DNA from: an uncultured Bacteroidales bacterium
GTDB taxonomy: Bacteria > Bacteroidota > Bacteroidia > Bacteroidales > UBA1715
Length of the DNA: 34,603 nucleotides
NCBI GenBank assembly: GCA_937892155.1
Contig: CALAUG010000076.1
Span: 1-34,603 of the forward strand
Direction: 5' to 3'
Below the pieces are notes generated by a model. That model saw nothing but the letters and a program-made list of their open reading frames with translations, was not told where the DNA came from and made no database searches. This document shows, piece after piece, positions 23,730 through 32,748 of the stretch (within the stretch, counting starts at the first letter, position 1; the number at the start of each line of letters is the position of its first letter). The translations under genes were made by a program, and so were the position numbers.

Positions 23730-26071
23730 AGAAAATATTAATATTGGGTGGTGGCCAAGCGCAAATTGAGTTAATAAAGACCGCGAAGTCTATAGGCTTA
23801 TATGTTATAGTTGTTGGTATTGAGGGTGATTACCTTGGTTATAAATATGCTGACAAATGTTATTATGTAGACATCTATGACAAAGAAGCCGTACTTGATG
23901 TTGCGAGAAAAGAGGGCATAGACGGAGTTTCTATGGTTTGCTCTGATTTCGGACTTGAGACCGTTGGTTACATAAATGACCAGTTAGGATTGAAGGGACT
24001 TTCTGAAAAAGTAGCTATTGACTCCGCCAATAAGTTCCAAATGAAGAAAGTTCTCAGAGAACATGGTATTAAGACTGCTGATTATCGTGTAATCTCAAAT
24101 GACGAGGACGTTCTGTCTGCAACAAAAGAACTTCACTTCCCATTGATAGTGAAAGCAGTTGATCTTCAGGGTAGCCGCGGTATATACATATGTAAGACAG
24201 GGCAAGATGCCTTCGATAATTATAAAAAATCCATAAATGAGTCGAGACAGAACTACTGCATTATAGAGGAGTTCATTGAAGGCTATGAATTCGGTGCGCA
24301 AGCATTTGTATATGATAACGAAGTTCTGTTTGTACAGCCTCATGGCGACATTATATGGAATTCTGGCAAAACAAATATCCCAATAGGGCACTATATGCCG
24401 TTATGGAAAGAGGATGATAGTTTGAATAAAGAAACCATAAGATTGGTTACTGATTCAATTATTGCGCTTGGATTTAATAATTGTGCGGTAAACGTTGATT
24501 TAATCATTAAAGATAACATGCCTTATATTATTGAGTTGACGGGACGTGCAGGAGCCAATTTCCTTCCAGAATTAACAAGCAATTATCTGGGACTCAATTA
24601 CTATGAGATGGTACTTCGATGTGCTATTGGTGAGTCTGCCAAAGACTATTATGCTACGAGAACAGATGGTGCAGATTGCGTTTTAACTCGTCAGCTATTC
24701 TCTTTAAAGGCAGGTATTGTAGAAGAAATTATAGTCGAAACAGATTCATCTGTCAAACAACTTGAACTTTTTGTTAAAAAAGGAGATTCTGTATCGAAAT
24801 TTACCAACTCGAGAGATTGCATAGGTAAGGCCTTATGTGTTGGTAAGAACTTAGAAGAAAGCAATCGTACAATGGATAATTTTATAGAAAACAAATTACA
24901 TATTGAAATAATTGAAAAGAATATAATTATGGAAAAGATTCCATTCAATCAACCTTGTCTCACAGGTAAAGAGGCTCACTACATGTATCAGGCAGTTTAT
25001 GCCAAGAAACTCTCAGGTAACGGTATGTTCACCAAGAAGTGTCAGCAGTTCTTCATGGATCGTTATGGATTCAAGAAGTGCTTGCTCACTACCTCTGGCA
25101 CAGACGCACTCGAAATGTGTGCAATGCTTTGCGATCTTCACACTGGTGATGAGGTTATCGTACCTTCATACACCTTCGTTTCAACTGCTCTTGCGTTTCT
25201 TCGTGAGGGTGCAACCGTTGTGTTTGCAGACTCAATGGACAGCAATCCTAACCTTGATGCAGAGAAGCTTGAATCACTCATCACTCCTAACACCAAGGTT
25301 ATCGCACCTGTACACTATGCTGGTGTAGCTTGCGATATGGACGTGATTATGGCAGTAGCAGAGAAGCACAACCTCATTGTTGTAGAGGATGCTGCTCAGG
25401 CTGTTGACTCGTTCTACAAGGGTAAGGCATGTGGTGCTTGTGGTCATCTTGGTGCATTCTCTTTCCATGAAACCAAGAACATCACAGCTGGTGGTGAAGG
25501 TGGTCTTCTCACCATCAACGATGAACGCTTCATACGCCGTTCTGAGATCCTTTGGGAGAAGGGTACCAATCGTGCCGAGTTCTTCCGCGGAGCAGTCAAC
25601 AAGTACGGCTGGGTAGATATGGGTTCTTCATTCCTTCCAGCCGAGATCAATGCTGCTTTCCTTTGGGCACAGCTTGAGAACCTTGACGAGATTCAGGGTA
25701 AGCGCAAGAAGCTCTGGGAGCAGTACTTCGCAGGTCTTCAGGGCTTGGCAGCAAAAGGCTTCATCCGTCTTCCTCAGATTCCAGCATACGCAACAAACAA
25801 TGGACATATGTTCTACTTTGTTTGCCGTAATTTGGAAGAGCGTACAGGTCTTATTAAGTTCTTGAAGGATAATGGCGTAACCGCACCATTCCACTATCTC
25901 TCTCTTCATAAGAGCGATTGGTATCTCCAGAACTGCGATCTGCGCCCAGAATTACCAAATAGTGATATGTATACTGATTGTCTTGTTCGTATGCCTATGT
26001 TCTATGAACTGGAATTGAAGCAAGTGGATATGATTGTAGAAAAGATAAAGGAGTATTATGCAAATAGGTAA
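23726..26071 (+). CDS. Fusion protein: ATP-grasp enzyme 2 + WecE-type sugar aminotransferase
   Basis: 781 residues in one frame. Residues 1-~400 are an ATP-grasp protein: ILGGGQAQIELIKTA start, PLIVKAVDLQGSRGIY at 139-154, IIEEFIEGYEFGAQAF at 179-194, VNVDLI near 255, YIIELTGRAGANF at 267-279. From Met402 (ATG at 24929) the remaining 380 residues are a complete DegT/DnrJ/EryC1 aminotransferase very like WecE/RffA. It begins KIPFNQP, carries SFHETKN with PLP Lys584, and has ED at 554-555 and KGTNRAEFFRG. WecE makes dTDP-4-amino-4,6-dideoxy-D-galactose. No stop codon separates the parts, and G+C content rises clearly at the join. Met402 could also serve as an internal start giving a free aminotransferase. 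ATGA overlap with the previous gene. RmlA/RmlB, needed for the dTDP substrate, are not in the window. Confidence 0.88.
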   Translation: MKKILILGGGQAQIELIKTAKSIGLYVIVVGIEGDYLGYKYADKCYYVDIYDKEAVLDVARKEGIDGVSMVCSDFGLETVGYINDQLGLKGLSEKVAIDSANKFQMKKVLREHGIKTADYRVISNDEDVLSATKELHFPLIVKAVDLQGSRGIYICKTGQDAFDNYKKSINESRQNYCIIEEFIEGYEFGAQAFVYDNEVLFVQPHGDIIWNSGKTNIPIGHYMPLWKEDDSLNKETIRLVTDSIIALGFNNCAVNVDLIIKDNMPYIIELTGRAGANFLPELTSNYLGLNYYEMVLRCAIGESAKDYYATRTDGADCVLTRQLFSLKAGIVEEIIVETDSSVKQLELFVKKGDSVSKFTNSRDCIGKALCVGKNLEESNRTMDNFIENKLHIEIIEKNIIMEKIPFNQPCLTGKEAHYMYQAVYAKKLSGNGMFTKKCQQFFMDRYGFKKCLLTTSGTDALEMCAMLCDLHTGDEVIVPSYTFVSTALAFLREGATVVFADSMDSNPNLDAEKLESLITPNTKVIAPVHYAGVACDMDVIMAVAEKHNLIVVEDAAQAVDSFYKGKACGACGHLGAFSFHETKNITAGGEGGLLTINDERFIRRSEILWEKGTNRAEFFRGAVNKYGWVDMGSSFLPAEINAAFLWAQLENLDEIQGKRKKLWEQYFAGLQGLAAKGFIRLPQIPAYATNNGHMFYFVCRNLEERTGLIKFLKDNGVTAPFHYLSLHKSDWYLQNCDLRPELPNSDMYTDCLVRMPMFYELELKQVDMIVEKIKEYYANR

Positions 26072-27311
26072 AAAAAATATTCTTATATTGGGAACTCATG
26101 ATTCTATATTAGCAGGCCATCCAGGCGCTGCGATAAAAAACATCCCAGCGGAATATAATGTGCGTTTAATCACTTATGAATCATTGTATGGAGTAAGGGA
26201 TTACGCATTTCATAATGCAACTTCAAAAGTGTATAAAATCTACAGAAAAGTACGCAATGCATGCTATAAAGTAAAAAAGTTTTTTAAATATGGTGAATTT
26301 GTACGAGTAGATAAAACTCGTCCAGAATATTGTTTTTTATCTTTTGATGATAAGTGCATATCTGCAGATAGAATCTTATCTAAACTCTCGGGTTTTACTC
26401 CAGATATAATTAGCATCATGTGGGTGGCAAGTTTTGTGTCTCCAAAAACAATATATGATTTGTACCAAAAGACCCAAGCTAAGATTGTGATCCACTTTAT
26501 TGATGAGGCACCATTAGCTGGTGGCTGTCACTATCATTGCGATTGTGATGGATATGAACGTGAGTGCAACATTTGTCCAGCATTGAAATCGGGTAAAATT
26601 CTTGCTCATGAACAGATGGTATGTCGTAATAAGTATTTATCTGATATACCATTGATTATGTTTGGACCATCTTACGATTTGGAAAAAGCCGTTAAGGTTC
26701 CTGCATACAAGAATGCGAAGTTTAAGATTTCGGTTGGATATCCAAAAATAAATTTTAGTATAAGCACTAAAGGACGTTTAAAGTATGGTATATCTGAAAA
26801 TGATTTTGTTATATTTATTGGGGCAGCAAGTCTGAAAGATGTTAGAAAAGGATTCAAATATTCAATTGAAAGTATTAGAGAATTCGCAAAAGACAAGAAT
26901 AACGTGGTGGTAATTGCGTTAGGTAAAGAACACCTGTCAGATGAGGCGCTTGGTAATGTTGATTTGATTCAACCAGGATTCCTTAAACTGGAGGAAATGA
27001 TGGAGGCGCTTGCTATGGCTAATGTTTTCCTAAGTACAACAATTGCTGATTCAGGTCCTTATATGGTGAATTATGCGTTCTATGTAGGTGTTCCCGTAGT
27101 TTCATTTGATCTTGGTATTGCTCATACACTTGTAAAAGATAAAAAAACAGGATGTTTCGCTACGTATAAAGATTCAAAAAGCGTAGCTAAGGGATTAGAA
27201 TACATTTATTACCTTTCTGCTGATGAGCGTGCAGAAATGTCCCAACAAGTTAAAGCAGAAATAGAAAAATACAAAGATATACCATGTTGGGTCAATCGTT
27301 TAAATGAATAG
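26058..27311 (+). CDS. Glycosyltransferase family 4
   Basis: 417 residues; the ATG lies 14 bases inside the end of the fusion gene. An N-terminal GT4-type start (ILILGTHDSILAGHPGAAI) and a Cys-rich loop HYHCDCDGYERECNICP at 158-174, typical of a GT4 subgroup common in Bacteroidetes capsule loci. The C-terminal GT-B domain has FIGAASLKDVRKGF, a PGFLKLEEMMEALAMANVF segment and SGPYMVNYAFYVGVPVVSFD, with the nucleotide-sugar binding Glu-x7-Glu position replaced here by an S/G-rich segment, as in that subgroup. Transfers one sugar of the repeat unit at the cytoplasmic face; donor and acceptor unknown. Followed by 92 bases without a recognisable signal. Confidence 0.85.
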   Translation: MQIGKKNILILGTHDSILAGHPGAAIKNIPAEYNVRLITYESLYGVRDYAFHNATSKVYKIYRKVRNACYKVKKFFKYGEFVRVDKTRPEYCFLSFDDKCISADRILSKLSGFTPDIISIMWVASFVSPKTIYDLYQKTQAKIVIHFIDEAPLAGGCHYHCDCDGYERECNICPALKSGKILAHEQMVCRNKYLSDIPLIMFGPSYDLEKAVKVPAYKNAKFKISVGYPKINFSISTKGRLKYGISENDFVIFIGAASLKDVRKGFKYSIESIREFAKDKNNVVVIALGKEHLSDEALGNVDLIQPGFLKLEEMMEALAMANVFLSTTIADSGPYMVNYAFYVGVPVVSFDLGIAHTLVKDKKTGCFATYKDSKSVAKGLEYIYYLSADERAEMSQQVKAEIEKYKDIPCWVNRLNE

Positions 27312-27403
27312 CTTCAGACTATTGTTACAAATGAGATATTAATGTTAGAATACATTACCAATGGAACGAATTGAATAAATAAACAAGAGTAAAACCATTA
27401 TAT

Positions 27404-28130
27404 ATGAATAAAATATCAAGAATAATATCTTGTGGCTACAACATGTTGAAATTCAAAATGAGTGGTGCAAAGATTGGTGAAAATTTTAAAGTAATTGGAC
27501 ACATAGGACTATCTAATGAAGGGCAGATAGTTATAGGTGATAATTTTAGATTTACAAATGGAGGAATGCTTAATCCTATGGCGCGAAATGTTTGTGGTTT
27601 CATACTGTAAAAATGCAACTCTAAAAATAGGTGATAATTCGGGTATATCTTCGGGTTGTCTTTGGGTGTCTCAATCTGTTACAATCGGAGATAATGTTAA
27701 GATAGGAGCTCTAACAATTGTTACTGATACAGATTCACATTCTTAGGATCCTGTACTTCGAGCAAATCCAGCTACGGATGAAATCAATGCCAAAAGTAAA
27801 CCAGTAGTGATTAAGGATAATGCATTTATAGGTGTTTCTTGTATTATATGTAAAGGTGTTACCATAGGAGAAAATTCTGTTATTGGAGCTGGTAGTGTGG
27901 TAACTAAAGATATTCCTCCGTATGCTATAGTTGGTGGTGTACCAGCTAAAGTAATCTGTTATCGCTATGACGAAGATACAATCAAGTGGCTGCTTGATAT
28001 TAAATGGTGGAATAATTCTAAGGAATGGTTTGAGAAAAATTGGTTACTTTTAACAAAAGTAGAGAAGTTAAGAGAGTCTTATAATAATCAAAAGGATAAT
28101 ATATATGAAACCAATAGTATTTGTGTATAA
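27404..28130 (+). pseudogene. Hexapeptide acyltransferase with a frameshift and an in-frame TAG
   Basis: Begins with ATG 27404 (MNKISRIISCGYNMLKF) and reads as a hexapeptide acyltransferase to GGMLNPMARNVCGF. Near 27,600 the frame must shift to continue (SYCKNATLKIGDNSG). This second frame reads on through ISSGCLWVSQSVTIGDN and TIVTDTDSHS to a TAG at 27744-27746, then continues DPVLRANPATDEINAKSKPV and the usual AGSVVTKDIPPYAIVGGVP-AKVI ending, stopping at 28130. Two independent lesions, yet the frames between them are otherwise intact, so inactivation seems recent. The intact gene would have about 240 residues. Its end overlaps the next acyltransferase gene by 26 bases. Confidence 0.85.
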
Positions 28131-28773
28131 AAGTTTCAGAAAATTGTTTCGCTTTATACGTTTTATGTGGGATAAAATAATAACATGGTTTGTATTATAC
28201 GGAAATGAAGTTGAATGTAATAGTTTTTCGACAAATGGAATTCCAATAATTAATGTAGGTCGAAAGGGGAACAATCACATTTATATCGGTCATAATTTTC
28301 GGATGAATAACAGACTTGTCGCTAATCAAATTGGGTATGATTCACCTTGTATATTGGTTGCTATGGATAATGCAACTATTACAATTGGTGAAGAGGTTGG
28401 AATGAGTCAAACTACAATTATTGCAATGGGAGCTGATATTTATATTGGTAGTAATACATTGTTTGGTGGTGGTGTGAAAATTTATTCTTCGGATTTTCAT
28501 TCCTTGGATTATAAACATCGCAGAGACTATTCAATTAATGGTCTTGATCATCAAAACCGTAAGAGTGCACCAGTGACAATAGGACACGATTGCTTTATTG
28601 GTGCTGGTTCAATTATCCTGAAGGGTATCATTATAGGAGATTTGTCAATTGTTGGAGCTGGTAGTGTTGTGACAAAGTCTATTCCTTCTGGGGAAATATG
28701 GGCTGGTAATCCTGCAAGATTTGTAAAAAAGATAACTATTTCAAAAGATAATTTAAACATAAATAGTATTTAA
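28105..28773 (+). CDS. Hexapeptide acyltransferase (WbbJ/Maa-like)
   Basis: 222 residues. An N-terminal basic/aromatic segment (~1-45), then left-handed beta-helix repeats: IYIGHNFRMNNR, ATITIGEEVGMSQTTIIAMG, IYIGSNTLFGGGVKIYSSDF with the catalytic-type His in DFHSLDY near 131, VTIGHDCFIGAGSIIL, IIGDLSIVGAGSVVTKSIPS and NPARFV. Likely acetyl-CoA dependent O-acetylation of the surface sugar. It starts inside the broken acyltransferase gene and overlaps the following GT2 gene by one base (TAATG). Being intact, it may be the only active O-acetyltransferase left in this part of the locus. Confidence 0.87.
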   Translation: MKPIVFVYKSFRKLFRFIRFMWDKIITWFVLYGNEVECNSFSTNGIPIINVGRKGNNHIYIGHNFRMNNRLVANQIGYDSPCILVAMDNATITIGEEVGMSQTTIIAMGADIYIGSNTLFGGGVKIYSSDFHSLDYKHRRDYSINGLDHQNRKSAPVTIGHDCFIGAGSIILKGIIIGDLSIVGAGSVVTKSIPSGEIWAGNPARFVKKITISKDNLNINSI

Positions 28774-29645
28774 TGGTGAAAAGAATAGCTATATTACTGA
28801 CTGTATTTAACAGGAGGGAAATAACCCTTAAAGGTTTACGATCATTACATAACGCTATAAGCAAACTTCCTGCGGATAAATATAAATTCAATATTTATAT
28901 GACAGACGATGGTTGTACAGATGGGACTTCAGAGGCCGTACAAGACCAATTTCCTGAAGTAACTATTGTCTATAGTAAAGGTGATTTGTTTTGGAATCGA
29001 GGTATGTTTCTGGCATGGAAGTCTGCTTCTAAATTGAAAGATTTTGATTTTTATCTTTGGTTGAATGATGATATTGTTTTGTTTGAAAATGCATTGGATA
29101 TTGTTTTTTCTAATTCAAAGTCCAAAGACTATAAATCTGTGATTGTTGGTGCCACGTGTGATTCAAAAACAAAAACAAAAACTACTTATAGTGGTTATAC
29201 TTCAAAAAGAAATCGTATTCCTGTAAATGGAGAACTTCAAGAATGTGATTATTTTAATGGTAATTTAGTATTAATTCCGTTTTATGTATACAAAATAGTG
29301 GGAACAAATGATCCTATTTTCCATCATTCTCTAGGTGATTTTGACTATGGTTTAAGGATGAAAGTAGCAGGATTACATTCTTTTGTCTCATCATGTTTTG
29401 TAGGAGTTTGTGATAGACATAATTGTCTGCCCAAGTGGTGCGATCCTGAAATTTCATTTACTAATAGATGGAAAAATTATCTAAGTGATCTTGGAGCTGC
29501 GCCAAGAGACAATTTTATCTTTAATAAACGACATTATGGTGTTTTCTATGCCATAAGATGTCTTTCTCTTAGTTTTTTGAATTTTCTATTTCCAACATTG
29601 TTTGTAAAAAGAAATCGAAATAAAGAACAATATTTTTCAAAATAA
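28773..29645 (+). CDS. Glycosyltransferase family 2 (a)
   Basis: 290 residues, GT-A fold. Nucleotide-binding start IAILLTVFNRREITLKGLRS, YMTDDGCTDGTS near 48-58, the metal-binding region LWLNDDIVLF near 101, and FHHSLGDFDYGLRMKVAG further on in the position of the usual acceptor-side E/D-D motif. Adds one residue of the repeat unit using a nucleotide sugar. Overlaps the upstream acyltransferase by one base, and its stop abuts the polymerase ATG with no gap. Confidence 0.87.
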   Translation: MVKRIAILLTVFNRREITLKGLRSLHNAISKLPADKYKFNIYMTDDGCTDGTSEAVQDQFPEVTIVYSKGDLFWNRGMFLAWKSASKLKDFDFYLWLNDDIVLFENALDIVFSNSKSKDYKSVIVGATCDSKTKTKTTYSGYTSKRNRIPVNGELQECDYFNGNLVLIPFYVYKIVGTNDPIFHHSLGDFDYGLRMKVAGLHSFVSSCFVGVCDRHNCLPKWCDPEISFTNRWKNYLSDLGAAPRDNFIFNKRHYGVFYAIRCLSLSFLNFLFPTLFVKRNRNKEQYFSK

Positions 29646-30815
29646 ATGGATATAACAATAGAATACATAATTCTACATATTACTTTGATAGTAGTTATGT
29701 ATTATGTAGGGAAAGATCTTGATTTGATTAATAAGACGTCCTACGATAAAAAATATTGGTTTAAGAGCAGATGGGCAATTGTCGCTTTTACTATTGAGGA
29801 AGGCTTTAGGTGGGGAAGGTTTGGTGATTGGATTCATTATTATTTCCAGTATAATTTTAATAATTTGGAATCATATGAGTTTTTATTTAGATATACTTGG
29901 CAACTGTACTACTCTTTAGGTATACCATTTTGTATTGTAATGTCAATATCTGCATTAATATTTATATGTTCTATACTGTTTTTTATTAAACCTTATCAAG
30001 GCTTGCTGAAATATATTCTTCCTATGGTTGTTTTATACACAACTTTGGGATTTGAGCAATTTATACGTTGGTATATAGCTCTCTCATTTGTACTTGTATC
30101 TTTTCGTTTGTTTCTTGATAAGAAATATATATATACCCTTTTATTTGTTTTACTAGGTTTTTTCCATCATTATGGAATAATAGTTTTTGTGCCAATGTTT
30201 TTAATCCTATATTATGTTCATGTAAGGGTTAACCCCATGATTATTATAGGGGCATCTGTTTTTTTAATATTTTTATTTAGTTCTCAATGGTTGTTGTATT
30301 TATCAAGACCAATCAATTCTTTGTTTTCATATTTTGAAGTGTTTAATGGATATCAACAGGATATAGAAGGGTGGTTGACTGGTACAGGTCAAAATGCAAA
30401 TCTAGAAAGAAAATCGTCTATAGTATATTTAATATCAATGATTCCTCTTTATGTGATTTTAATTACAAATTACAGTTTAATAAAAAATAATATAGATAGA
30501 GGGACTCACTTTCTTTATATAAATTATCTTTTATCATCTTTGGGAATTCTTTTGATTTCGTTCTCATCAGGTTTAGAGTTCCTAGGAAGATATTGTGAAT
30601 TATTCTATGTCTTTATTTCTATTTCATTTGCTTTGGGCTGGAACTATTATATGAATAAAAAGGATGTGGCTTGTAGAATACCTTTCCTTTTTCTGTTGTC
30701 GCTTTTTTTTGTATATAAATTCTATCTTTTTGTTCGACCTTTACTTCATGAAGATATGATGACTTATTGGTGGAACTATACATTAAATCCTTGGACTCTT
30801 ATTAAATATTATTAA
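29646..30815 (+). CDS. EpsG-family polysaccharide polymerase (Wzy-like)
   Basis: 389 residues with about ten hydrophobic helices. EpsG-type features are FRWGRFGDWIHYYFQYN near 53-70, GFEQFIRWYIALSFVLVSFR around 135-155, and the GFFHHYGIIVFVPM helix. Such proteins join repeat units into a chain in the periplasm, and this gene is the only polymerase candidate in the locus next to a Wzx flippase. Starts on the base after the previous stop. Very AT-rich, like most of 28-33 kb. Confidence 0.82.
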   Translation: MDITIEYIILHITLIVVMYYVGKDLDLINKTSYDKKYWFKSRWAIVAFTIEEGFRWGRFGDWIHYYFQYNFNNLESYEFLFRYTWQLYYSLGIPFCIVMSISALIFICSILFFIKPYQGLLKYILPMVVLYTTLGFEQFIRWYIALSFVLVSFRLFLDKKYIYTLLFVLLGFFHHYGIIVFVPMFLILYYVHVRVNPMIIIGASVFLIFLFSSQWLLYLSRPINSLFSYFEVFNGYQQDIEGWLTGTGQNANLERKSSIVYLISMIPLYVILITNYSLIKNNIDRGTHFLYINYLLSSLGILLISFSSGLEFLGRYCELFYVFISISFALGWNYYMNKKDVACRIPFLFLLSLFFVYKFYLFVRPLLHEDMMTYWWNYTLNPWTLIKYY

Positions 30816-30818
30816 AGC

Positions 30819-31685
30819 ATGATAACTGTTTCGGTTGTTATTACAACTCATAATAGAGCAAATTTACTTAAAGAAGCTATAGAAAGTGTTATAAATCAAA
30901 CGTATAAATGTAATGAGATTATAGTTGTAGACGATGCTTCTACAGACAATACTCAAGAGGTTTGTCGTTTGTATCCTGTAAACTATATCTATATTCCAAA
31001 AACTGAAAGCAAAGGTGGAAATTATGCTCGTAATCAAGGGATAATTGTGTCTTCGTCTACTTATTTAGCATTTATGGACGACGACGACGTGTGGTTTCCT
31101 ACCAAAATAGAGAAACAAGTAGCTTTGATGCAAGAAGGTAATTATGCGGTTGTTCATTGTGGCCGTATAATACATTACAAAGAACGTAATGGGTATGAAC
31201 ATGAAAAGATACTCATACCTACAGAATTAGATCGAGGGAATATGAGTAGTCGTATATTATATCGTCTTACAATTACTACAAGTACCTTATTCGTTAAAAG
31301 AAAGACAATTATTAAGGTGGGTATGTTTGATGAACAACTTAGATTTTGGCAGGAATATGAGTTGTTGATGAGACTTGCTCAGGAGGGAGAATTTGCTTAT
31401 GTAGCAGAACCATTATGTTGGTATCGAGTAGATAGAACGGATACAAATAGACTTACGAATAAGTTTTTTGCATGGATAAAAAGTGTTGAATATATTAAGC
31501 AGAAACACTTTTCATTGTTTCACAAATTGACTTGGAAAGAACGTTTGCATGAAAAATTATTGTATAACTTGGATGCCTCTATCAGATGTAAAAATTCAGG
31601 TATGATTATAAGGGGAAGCTTTTATTATATGAAAAGGCAGGGGCTACGATTGATATTATTGGTTGTTGATAAAGAAAATCTTTAG
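30819..31685 (+). CDS. Glycosyltransferase family 2 (b)
   Basis: 288 residues. Classic GT-A layout: SVVITTHNRANLLKEAIESV at 5-24, EIIVVDDASTDNTQEV near 34-49, GGNYARNQGI, and the DxD-type AFMDDDDVWFPTKIEKQVAL. A WQEYELLMRLAQEG segment supplies the catalytic-base region. Three bases after the polymerase stop. Acceptor and donor are not predictable. Confidence 0.9.
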   Translation: MITVSVVITTHNRANLLKEAIESVINQTYKCNEIIVVDDASTDNTQEVCRLYPVNYIYIPKTESKGGNYARNQGIIVSSSTYLAFMDDDDVWFPTKIEKQVALMQEGNYAVVHCGRIIHYKERNGYEHEKILIPTELDRGNMSSRILYRLTITTSTLFVKRKTIIKVGMFDEQLRFWQEYELLMRLAQEGEFAYVAEPLCWYRVDRTDTNRLTNKFFAWIKSVEYIKQKHFSLFHKLTWKERLHEKLLYNLDASIRCKNSGMIIRGSFYYMKRQGLRLILLVVDKENL

Positions 31686-31687
31686 AT

Positions 31688-32596
31688 ATGAATTTTTTGA
31701 CTGAAGACTATGGTAAAGTAGCTATTTTAGTTGTTACCTATAATCGAATTAATGATTTGAAGCATTGTGTAAGTTTACTTAAAGAGCAAACTTACGATAA
31801 TTATGATATTATTATTGTAAATAATGGTTCTACAGATGGTACGAAAAAATATTTGGATTCGCAATCTGATGTAATAGTTATAAATCAGGAAAATCTAGGA
31901 GGAGCAGGTGGTTTTCATGCAGGTATGAGATACATGTATGAAAATGGATATGATTGGCTATTAATGATGGATGATGATGGCATTCCTGACGAGAACGAAT
32001 TAATAAATCTTTTAGAGAATTACGAGAAAGCAAAGAATTTTAATAATGGTAATGATTGTATTGTTAATGCACTTGTGGTCAATAAAGATGATAAGGAAGA
32101 GTTAGCGTTTTCATGGGGTGTTAATTCAAACAGATCACAACGAACTTGTGATTATAGAACTGATATGTTTTTCTTTGGTATCCATCCTTTTAATGGTACT
32201 TTGATAAAACGATCTATTATAGAAAAGATAGGTTATGTAAAAAAAGAAATGTTTATTTGGGGAGACGAGGAAGAATATATGCTCAGGGCAAAGGCTAATG
32301 GTTTTGGTCTTGTTACAATCTGTTCATCTATCCATAGACATCCCAAAGAAAAGGCTGAAAAAGGTTATTTGTTTCCTTTGCCAAAGAAATACTACATCCT
32401 TAAGAAACCTAAGAAACTTTCACATATTTTTTATAGAAACAAAGGTTATAACTATAGCCATTATAAAGAGAAGAGCCCCTTGCTTTGGAAGTTTTTCTTG
32501 TGTCATTTTTACTACAATTTAATTCATTTTGATTTTTCAGAACTTAACAAACTATGTAAGTATTATAAGAAGGGATTGTATGCAAATTTTGAATAA
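31688..32596 (+). CDS. Glycosyltransferase family 2 (c), GlfT/rhamnosyltransferase-like
   Basis: 302 residues. VAILVVTYNRINDLKHCVSL near 10-29, IIVNNGSTDGTKKYL, NLGGAGGFHAGMRYM, and the metal-binding LLMMDDDGIPDENEL. The FIWGDEEEYMLRAKANGFG segment places it with the galactofuranosyl/rhamnosyl-type GT2 proteins, which share the GGAGGF...DDD and WGDE pattern. Two bases after the previous stop. After its own stop come 152 bases, AT-rich, without a convincing promoter or terminator. Confidence 0.88.
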   Translation: MNFLTEDYGKVAILVVTYNRINDLKHCVSLLKEQTYDNYDIIIVNNGSTDGTKKYLDSQSDVIVINQENLGGAGGFHAGMRYMYENGYDWLLMMDDDGIPDENELINLLENYEKAKNFNNGNDCIVNALVVNKDDKEELAFSWGVNSNRSQRTCDYRTDMFFFGIHPFNGTLIKRSIIEKIGYVKKEMFIWGDEEEYMLRAKANGFGLVTICSSIHRHPKEKAEKGYLFPLPKKYYILKKPKKLSHIFYRNKGYNYSHYKEKSPLLWKFFLCHFYYNLIHFDFSELNKLCKYYKKGLYANFE

Positions 32597-32748
32597 ATAC
32601 ATGCTTTGTTGACATTCTTCTAATGATAAATTTTATTGTCCAAAGTTAAATTGATGTTTAGTTTTATTTATAGATTGTACGATTTGCTCATTCTGGTTGT
32701 TTCTATAAATAAAAAGAGAATAGTTTTTTGTATTTAAGTAAAATATTG

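Noticed and set aside
24929..26071. Annotating the aminotransferase as a separate gene
   Set aside because: No stop separates it from the ATP-grasp half, so the sequence supports a single fused frame; an internal start is only noted as a possibility.
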